A stretch of 64,000 nucleotides of DNA. Source: Halorussus halobius (GTDB lineage: Archaea > Halobacteriota > Halobacteria > Halobacteriales > Haladaptataceae). The notes beneath the pieces were generated by a model, which searched no databases, was not told the origin of the DNA, and worked only from the letters and a program-made list of their open reading frames with translations. Location: the NCBI RefSeq assembly GCF_004765805.1, contig NZ_SBIU01000003.1, forward strand, positions 434,001 through 498,000. Reading direction: 5' to 3'. Position 1 is the stretch's first letter. Every line of letters begins with the position of its first letter. The translations under genes and the position numbers were made by a program. Positions 34,562 through 40,717 of the stretch are shown in pieces.

Positions 34562-34900
34562 TCACTCCGCCTTGAGGTCGCGCCACACGTCGGCCAGCGA
34601 GTTCTCGACGTCGGGGCGCTCGTCGACGGCCACCTCGATGGACTCGTCGTCGAACGATATCTCCAGTCCGTCGACGTTCCGACGGTAGACCTTGGTGCGT
34701 CGTCCCTCGTCGGAGAACTCCCGGCCGGAGAGTTCGAGCAGGTCGGCCTCCTCGAGCTCCTCGATCCGTCGATAGCTGGTCGCTATCGGAATCTCGAGCT
34801 CGTCGCTGAGCTCCTGGGCCGACTTTGGTTCGCTCGTGACGCGGAGTATCTCGGCGTTGTACTTGTTGCCGAGCACCCGAAGGAGTTCCACGGCCTCCAT
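34562..34900 (-). CDS. Winged-helix transcriptional regulator next to arlA
   Basis: A 112-residue ArsR-like winged-helix protein. MEAVELLRVLGNKYNAEILRV is helix 1-2, SAQELSDELEIPIATSYRRIEEL the recognition helix region, and LLELSGREFSDEGRRTKVYRRN the wing. There is no metal-binding Cys pattern, so it is not a classical metal sensor. The ATG at 34900 has a TTTTTAA box 26-32 nt upstream, favouring it over a TTG one codon earlier. Its place upstream of the archaellin gene makes it a candidate regulator of motility genes, but no direct evidence is present. Confidence 0.8.
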   Translation of the reverse strand: MEAVELLRVLGNKYNAEILRVTSEPKSAQELSDELEIPIATSYRRIEELEEADLLELSGREFSDEGRRTKVYRRNVDGLEISFDDESIEVAVDERPDVENSLADVWRDLKAE

Positions 34901-34925
34901 CAATTATCGCGTTTGAAAACGGGAG

Positions 34926-34932
34926 TTAAAAA
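34926..34932 (-). promoter_or_regulatory. TATA box of the winged-helix regulator
   Basis: TTTTTAA on the minus strand, 26-32 nt before the ATG at 34900; indicates a leaderless transcript. Confidence 0.55.
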
Positions 34933-35042
34933 GATACCGTAGCGGAGCCGTCACAAGAAGAACGGGTCCCGTTCCCGTCCTGTCGTCGCTGGCGAGTGGT
35001 CCGCGTCGGAACAGTAAAGTGGCGACGGTTGGACCCACCTAC

Positions 35043-35459
35043 ATGGCCGAGAGTCGGACCGAGCGACAGGTCCTCGAATTCCGGTTGGAAGACAGGAACT
35101 ACTGCATCGACATCGCTCACGTCGACGAGATCGTGGACAAGGAAGAACTCACGCCCCTTCCGAACGCCGACCCCCGAATCGAGGGCGTGATGGACCTCCG
35201 AGGAACCACCACGACCATCGTCAACCCGAAGATCGTGCTCGACCTCGACGAGACCGAGACCGGCGAGCGCGTGGTAGTCCTGGAGTCCGCCGACGGCGGG
35301 GACGCGAACGTCGGGTGGCTCATCGACGCGGTCGAGCAGGTCGTCAGCGTGGACGAGGAGACGGTCGACGAGAGCGTCGAGAGCGGATCGATTCGCGGCA
35401 TCGTCCGGCAAGACGATGAGTTCGTCGTCTGGCTCAAGCCCGACGAGATAAACAACTAA
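35043..35459 (+). CDS. cheW1: Chemotaxis coupling protein CheW, copy 1
   Basis: A 138-residue single-domain CheW. VLEFRLEDRNYCIDIAHVDEIVDKEELTPLPNADPRIEGVMDLRG shows the conserved strand pattern and the GVMDLRG loop that contacts transducer tips; the second half (TTTIVNPKIVL, VGWLIDAVEQVVSVD) completes the SH3-like pair. CheW links transducers to CheA. The ATG at 35043 was preferred over an upstream in-frame TTG at 35019 because it begins the family-like sequence. It is the only chemotaxis gene on the plus strand and is convergent with the glmU-like gene. A longer CheW is at 58012-58590. Confidence 0.9.
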   Translation: MAESRTERQVLEFRLEDRNYCIDIAHVDEIVDKEELTPLPNADPRIEGVMDLRGTTTTIVNPKIVLDLDETETGERVVVLESADGGDANVGWLIDAVEQVVSVDEETVDESVESGSIRGIVRQDDEFVVWLKPDEINN

Positions 35460-35504
35460 CTCGGACGGTGTCGGCCTCCTCACGGGTCCTGAGGGCGTCG
35501 ACCG

Positions 35505-36701
35505 TCACCGGTCCCGCGTCACGGCTTCGCCGGGCGCGGTGGTCGCGTCCTCCGAGAGGGTGACGCCGGGGTTGAGGCTGGTGTTGATGCCGGTCTTCGC
35601 GCGGTCGCCGACCACGACGCCGAACTTCCGGCGGCCCGTCGACACCCGCTCGCCCTTCACGGTCATTTTTACGGGTTCGCCGTCGTGGCGCAAATTGGCG
35701 ACGTTCGTGCCCGCCCCGAAGTTGACCTCCCGACCCAGCACGCTGTCGCCGACGTAACTCAAATGCGCGACGTGCGAGCCCCGGCCCACCACGCTGTTTT
35801 TGAGTTCGACGCTGTGACCGACGTGGGCATTCTCGCAGATGAGCGTGGAACCTCTAATGTACGCGTTCGGGCCGACGCTCGCGCCCGACCGAATCAGGGC
35901 CGGGCCTTCGACGACGACGCCCGCGTCCACAGTTGCGCCAGCCTCGACGACGACCTCGCCCCGGAGGTCGGCGTCGGCGTGGACGTCGCCGTCGATGCGT
36001 CGGTCGAGTTCCCCGAGTTTCCACTCGTTGGCTTCCAATAGCTCCCACGGGCGGCCCACGTCCAGCCAGTGGTCCAGCTCGGCGTAACTCACGTCGTATT
36101 CGTCGACGACGCGCGCGAGGACGTCCGTGATTTCGTGTTCGCCGCGCTCGCTCGCGGGCACGTCCAGCCATTCTCGCGCCTCGCCGGGAAACACGTACGC
36201 CCCCGTGTTCGCGAGGTTGGTCGGCGGCTCGGCCGGCTTCTCCACGATGTCCGTCACTATCCCGTCTGCCGTCGAGAGAACACCGTAGTTCGACGGGTCG
36301 GCTACGCGATACGCGCCCACGCTCGGCCCGTCCGCGAACAGGTCGGCGACCGCGTCGGCGTCGTAGAGATTGTCGCCGTTCAGCACTGCAAACGGCCCGT
36401 CGAGGTGCTCGCGGGCCGCCCGCACCGCGTCCGCCGTCCCCGCCTGCTCGGACTGCACCGCATAGCGCACCGGCACGCCCGCGTACTCCGCCCCGAAGTA
36501 CTCCCGGACCGCCTCGGCCTCGTACCCCACCACGAATATCAGTTCGCTCGCGCCCGCCCGCACGGCCGCCTCGGCCGCGTGAGCCGCCAGCGGCCGCTCG
36601 CCCACCGGCACCATCGGCTTCGGCCGCGACCCCGACACCGGCCGCAACCGCGTCCCTTCCCCAGCCGCGAGGACGACCGCTTGCATCCGTTCTGTCGTCA
36701 T
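35505..36701 (-). CDS. glmU: Bifunctional sugar-1-P nucleotidylyltransferase/acetyltransferase, GlmU-like
   Basis: A 398-residue two-domain enzyme. The N-terminal domain (to about 235) has the nucleotidyltransferase signature VVLAAGEGTRLRPVSGSRPKPMVP, then LNGDNLYD and VEKPAEPP. The C-terminal half is a left-handed beta-helix (IRSGASVGPNAYIRGSTLICENAHVG..., VNFGAGTNVANLRHDG). This combination makes UDP-GlcNAc from glucosamine-1-P in archaea. The ATG at 36701 (MTTERMQAVV) lies 25 nt after its promoter element; the 12-residue upstream extension to 36737 would pass through the element and is rejected. Divergent from glmS, with which it shares the upstream region. Confidence 0.85.
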   Translation of the reverse strand: MTTERMQAVVLAAGEGTRLRPVSGSRPKPMVPVGERPLAAHAAEAAVRAGASELIFVVGYEAEAVREYFGAEYAGVPVRYAVQSEQAGTADAVRAAREHLDGPFAVLNGDNLYDADAVADLFADGPSVGAYRVADPSNYGVLSTADGIVTDIVEKPAEPPTNLANTGAYVFPGEAREWLDVPASERGEHEITDVLARVVDEYDVSYAELDHWLDVGRPWELLEANEWKLGELDRRIDGDVHADADLRGEVVVEAGATVDAGVVVEGPALIRSGASVGPNAYIRGSTLICENAHVGHSVELKNSVVGRGSHVAHLSYVGDSVLGREVNFGAGTNVANLRHDGEPVKMTVKGERVSTGRRKFGVVVGDRAKTGINTSLNPGVTLSEDATTAPGEAVTRDR

Positions 36702-36725
36702 GCTGGCGACCACTCGGGGGCGAGC

Positions 36726-36744
36726 CTTTGTTACCACCCGCTTG
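36726..36744 (-). promoter_or_regulatory. CAA-N7-GTAACAAAG element (glmU-like gene)
   Basis: Minus strand: CAA (36744-36742), seven bases, GTAACAAAG (36734-36726). This is the only copy with CAA instead of CAG. The last G is 25 nt before the ATG at 36701. Confidence 0.75.
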
Positions 36745-36902
36745 CGACCTGGTACGTGTGGAGTACCCGACCGGAAGCGGCGTCGTCGGGCGGCGCAGGT
36801 CCGGTCGGACCGTCGGGTCCGCGTCGGTACGCGGGGTCGAAGCTGGCGGTCGAAACGGGATAGGACGCCCTTACGCGGCGGTATTCCGCGTCACCGCCGG
36901 GT

Positions 36903-36921
36903 CAGCAAGCGTATAACAAAG
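36903..36921 (+). promoter_or_regulatory. CAG-N7-ATAACAAAG element (glmS unit)
   Basis: CAG (36903-36905), seven bases, ATAACAAAG (36913-36921). It is 212 bp before the glmS ATG, so the transcript would have a leader of about 187 nt containing a mini-ORF. Confidence 0.7.
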
Positions 36922-37083
36922 GGGACGGCCGGCAACCGAACGAACATCACCCGCTCCCCGTACGTCGGGGCGGTCCGGACGGTCAACGCCTCGTGGACGG
37001 CGACGAGCCGACGCCTAGGCGACAGTTACGCGGGCGCTACCGGACTCGACCCCGAGCGAACCGGCGACGACGAGGGTCTCACC

Positions 37084-37134
37084 ATGAACGAACCCACCAC
37101 GAACCAGACCGACGCGACGGAGGTGTATCGCTGA
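37084..37134 (+). CDS. 16-codon leader mini-ORF before glmS
   Basis: ATG 37084 opens MNEPTTNQTDATEVYR. Its TGA (37132-37134) overlaps the first base of the glmS ATG (TGATG). Position and length match the other leader mini-ORFs of the regulon. Threonine-rich but with no obvious codon run for attenuation. Confidence 0.3.
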   Translation: MNEPTTNQTDATEVYR

Positions 37135-38957
37135 TGTGTGGCATCATCGCGCGCATCGGTGGCGACGACGACGGTGCCGTCGACGAACTGCTCACCGGCC
37201 TCGAGAACCTGGAGTATCGGGGGTACGACTCGGCCGGGCTCGCCATCAAGAACGGCGGCGGCCCCGAAGTGTTCAAGCGGGAGGGCAAGATATCCCGGCT
37301 CAAGGACGTGCTGGCCGACGAGACGCCCGACGGCGGGCTCGGCATCGGCCACACGCGATGGAGCACGCACGGGCCGCCGACAGACGCCAACGCCCATCCC
37401 CACACCGACTGCACCGGCGACGTCGCTGTCGTCCACAACGGCATCGTCGAGAACTACGACGAACTGAAAGCCGAGTTGCGAGCCGACGGCCACGAGTTCG
37501 AGAGCGACACCGACACCGAGGTCATCCCACACCTCGTCGAGGAGGAACTGGCCGAGGGCGCGGACCCCGAAACTGCCTTCCGGCGGACCATCGAGAGGCT
37601 CTCCGGGAGCTACGCCGTGGCGATGATAACCGACCGCGAGCACGTGGTGTACGCGACCCGCCGCGGGTCGCCGCTGGTGCTGGGCGTCGACGGCGGCGAT
37701 TACTTCCTCGCCAGCGACGTGCCCGCGTTCCTCGATTTCACCGACGACGTCGTCTACCTCGACGACGGCGACGTGGTGGTGGTCGAGCCCGACGACTACC
37801 GCATCACCACCCCCGACGGCGAGGCGGTCGACCGGACGGTCCGGACCGTCGAGTGGGACCCCGAGGACGCCGGCAAGGGCGGCTACGACCACTACATGCT
37901 CAAGGAGATTCACGAACAGCCCGCCGCGCTCCGCCAGACGCTCCGGGGCCGGGCCGACCCCGCGACCGGCGACATCCGGCTCGAAGACTTCCCCGCGGGT
38001 AGCTTCGCCGACGTCGACCGGGTCCAGTTCGTCGCCTGCGGGACCTCCTACCACGCGGGGCTGGTCGGCGCGCAGTTCCTCTCGGACGGCGGCGTGCCGG
38101 CCCGGACGTTCCTGGCCAGCGAGTACGCCACCGCCCAGCCGCCCGTCGACGAGCGAACGCTGGTGGTCGGGGTGACCCAGAGCGGGGAGACCGCAGACAC
38201 CCTCTCGGCGCTCCGGCGGGCCAACGCCTCCGGGGCGGCCACGCTCGCGGTCACGAACGTCGTAGGGTCGACTGCCGCCCGCGAGTGCGACGACGCGCTG
38301 TTCATCCGGGCCGGCCCCGAAATCGGCGTGGCCGCGACCAAGACGTTCTCCTCGCAGGTGGTGTCGCTGGCGCTGCTGGGCGAGCGGGTCGCCCGGGACG
38401 TGACCGGGGGCCGGTCCGAAGACGCCCGCGAGCGCCTCGAAGCCCTCTCGGAGCTACCCGGTCACGTCCAGCAGATACTCGACTACACCAGCGCCCGCCG
38501 GGTCGCCGAGAAGTACCGCGACGCCGAGGCGTACTTCTTCATCGGCCGGGGCGCGGTCCGTCCGGTCGCGCTGGAGGGCGCGCTCAAGTTCAAGGAGATA
38601 TCCTACGAGCACGCCGAGGGGTTCGCGGCGGGCGAGCTCAAGCACGGTCCGCTGGCGCTGGTCACGCCCGAGACGCCGGTGTTCGCGGTGTTCACCGGTC
38701 GGAACGACGAGAAGACGCTGGGCAACGTCAAGGAGGCCCAGGCGAGGGGCGCGCCCGTGGTCGCGGTCGCCAGCCGCGAACAGGAGGCGGTCGCCCAGTA
38801 CGCCGACGAGGTGTTGACTATCCCCGACACCCACCCGGACGTCGCCGGCGTGCTCGCGAACGTCCAGCTCCAGTTGCTGTCGTACCACGCCGCCGACCTG
38901 CTCGACCGGGCCATCGACAAGCCCCGAAACCTCGCCAAGAGCGTGACCGTCGAGTAG
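37134..38957 (+). CDS. glmS: Glutamine-fructose-6-phosphate aminotransferase (isomerizing)
   Basis: A 607-residue GlmS. After removal of the initiator Met, Cys2 of MCGIIARIG is the nucleophile of the glutaminase domain (1-220; HTRWSTHGPP, HNGIVENYDEL). Two SIS sugar-isomerase domains follow (CGTSYHAGL near 300, VTQSGETADT, and a second at about 460-590), ending LAKSVTVE as is usual. It makes glucosamine-6-P from fructose-6-P and glutamine, the entry to the hexosamine pathway completed by GlmM and the GlmU-like enzyme in this regulon. A deacetylase gene follows 78 bp downstream. Confidence 0.95.
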   Translation: MCGIIARIGGDDDGAVDELLTGLENLEYRGYDSAGLAIKNGGGPEVFKREGKISRLKDVLADETPDGGLGIGHTRWSTHGPPTDANAHPHTDCTGDVAVVHNGIVENYDELKAELRADGHEFESDTDTEVIPHLVEEELAEGADPETAFRRTIERLSGSYAVAMITDREHVVYATRRGSPLVLGVDGGDYFLASDVPAFLDFTDDVVYLDDGDVVVVEPDDYRITTPDGEAVDRTVRTVEWDPEDAGKGGYDHYMLKEIHEQPAALRQTLRGRADPATGDIRLEDFPAGSFADVDRVQFVACGTSYHAGLVGAQFLSDGGVPARTFLASEYATAQPPVDERTLVVGVTQSGETADTLSALRRANASGAATLAVTNVVGSTAARECDDALFIRAGPEIGVAATKTFSSQVVSLALLGERVARDVTGGRSEDARERLEALSELPGHVQQILDYTSARRVAEKYRDAEAYFFIGRGAVRPVALEGALKFKEISYEHAEGFAAGELKHGPLALVTPETPVFAVFTGRNDEKTLGNVKEAQARGAPVVAVASREQEAVAQYADEVLTIPDTHPDVAGVLANVQLQLLSYHAADLLDRAIDKPRNLAKSVTVE

Positions 38958-39035
38958 AAACCGACGATTACCGTGCAGAACGCACCTGAACGGTCGACCC
39001 GATTTACTCGGGAACCGCCGCAAGGCACAGACACG

Positions 39036-39983
39036 ATGGGGTCAGTCGTACTCTCGATAGACGCCGAACTCGCATGGGGCTTCCACGACTTCGACCGGCT
39101 GCCACACGCCCGGGTCGCCGCCGCGCGCGAGTCGTGGCTCGACCTCCTCGACCTCCTCGACGAGTTCGACGTCCCGGCGACGTGGGCGGTCGTGGGCCAC
39201 CTCCTGCTCGACTCCTGTGACGGGGTCCACGCCGACCACCCGACGCCCGAGGGCTGGTTCGACCGCGACCCCGGCACGGACGAGCGCCGCGACGGCGCGT
39301 GGTACGGCGCGAAGCTGGTCGACGCCATCGAGGACGCCGACGCCGACCACGAGGTCGGGAGCCACACCTTCTCGCACGTCGAGATGGGCCACACCTCGCG
39401 GGAGGTCGCGGCCGCCGAGATGCGCGAGGCCGTGGCGGTCGCCGAGCAGCGCGGCCTGTCGGTCGACTCGGTGGTGTTCCCGCGCAACTACGTCGGCCAC
39501 CGCGACGTGCTGGCGGCCTACGGCGTCTCGTGTTACCGGGGGACGCGGCCCCGCCAGTGGTACGACCGGACGCCGCTCGGGGCGGCGGCCAAGCTCTTCG
39601 GCTGGCCCACCGAGACCGTCTCGCCCGTGCTGGTCACGCCCGAGACCGACGAGTACGGCCTGATAAACGTCCCGGCGTCGCTGTACCTGTTTTGCTTCGA
39701 GGGCCGGCCGCGCTCGGTCGTCGAGCGCGTGACCGAGGACCCGGTCGTCTCGATGGCCAAGCGCGGCGTCGACCGCGCGGCCAGCGAGGGCGGCGTGTTC
39801 CACATGTGGCTCCACCCGAACAACCTGACCGACGAGCGAGATTTCGACCGGCTGCGGGCCATCCTCGACCACGCCGCGACGGTCCGGGCGGAGACGGACC
39901 TCGAAATCGAGACGATGGGCCAGATCGCGGCCGCGATGACCGACGACGAGCCGCGTCCGCGAGAGCCCATCGGTCCGCGCTGA
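39036..39983 (+). CDS. Polysaccharide deacetylase, copy 2
   Basis: A 315-residue NodB-domain protein. VVLSIDAELAWGF carries the first Asp motif, DVPATWAVVGHLL the strand-helix that follows, and VGSHTFSHVEMGHTS the metal-binding His-x-x-x-His pair; FPRNYVGHRDVLAAYG and FHMWLHPNNL complete the conserved set. It should remove N-acetyl groups from a glycan. ATG 39036 is used; the longer in-frame ORF adds 21 residues of unrelated sequence. It lies 78 bp after glmS on the same strand and is probably cotranscribed. It is only distantly like the deacetylase at 18063. Confidence 0.85.
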   Translation: MGSVVLSIDAELAWGFHDFDRLPHARVAAARESWLDLLDLLDEFDVPATWAVVGHLLLDSCDGVHADHPTPEGWFDRDPGTDERRDGAWYGAKLVDAIEDADADHEVGSHTFSHVEMGHTSREVAAAEMREAVAVAEQRGLSVDSVVFPRNYVGHRDVLAAYGVSCYRGTRPRQWYDRTPLGAAAKLFGWPTETVSPVLVTPETDEYGLINVPASLYLFCFEGRPRSVVERVTEDPVVSMAKRGVDRAASEGGVFHMWLHPNNLTDERDFDRLRAILDHAATVRAETDLEIETMGQIAAAMTDDEPRPREPIGPR

Positions 39984-40717
39984 CCGCCCGACCCATGTCG
40001 GGGGCGCTGGCCCCCGGACGCGCGCTGACCCGAGTTCCCCACGTCGGCGCGCGCTGGCGCGGCGCGTTCATGCGCCGCGCCTTTGCGTGCGAGGCCCTCG
40101 TGAGCGGATGCGAACGAGAGCTCGTCAGCACTCGCCTCCCACGGTGGCGGGGCGCGCTCGTGCGCCCCGAGGCTGGGGTGGCGTGAGGCTCCCACCGTGT
40201 GGTCGCGGTCCCGGATGCAGTCGCGGATGCGGTTACTCATTGGCTCAAGAATCGTAGCGGTCGTTGCGGATGCGGATGCGGTTTTCAGTGGCTCAAGCAT
40301 AGTCGCGGTCGTGGTCGCGGATGCGGATATAGTCACAGTCGCGGGTGCGGTCGCAGTGGCAGTCGCGGATGCGGTTACTCATTGGCTCAAGAATCGTAGC
40401 GGTCGTTGCGGATGCGGTTTTCAGTGGCTCAAGCATAGTCGGGGTCGTGGTCTCGGATGCGGATATAGTCACAGTCGCGAATGCGGATGGGGATTGTGGT
40501 CGCGGATGCGGTTACTCGTCGACTCAAGCAGTAGCTAGTTTCGACCGGAAGACGCGCCCAGTCGTTCGACCTCGCTCGAAACGGCCTCACAGCGGGAAGC
40601 GACCACAGCACGACGCGAACTGTCGCTTGGCCAAGGAAACCGCGACCGCAACCGCCGACCGCGACCGCAACCGCCGACCGCGACCGCGACGCCACCGACG
40701 ACCACGAAATCCCACCG
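39984..40717. repeat. Repeat-rich spacer with tandem duplication
   Basis: No credible gene. 40046-40200 has GGCGCG palindromes similar to those at 6.9 kb. 40218-40343 and 40360-40479 are a near-identical tandem duplication (period 136-142 bp) made of GCGGATGCGGTTACTCATTG-type sequence with CTCAAG words; a third partial copy is at 40502-40531. GGATGC and GTCGCGG hexamers are shared with 7037-7111. 40630-40690 is an imperfect CGACCGCAACCGC repeat. Confidence 0.7.

Noticed and set aside
7037..40531. Repeat arrays as CRISPR
   Set aside because: Units are short hexamers or single tandem duplications without unique spacers of uniform length, and no cas genes are present.
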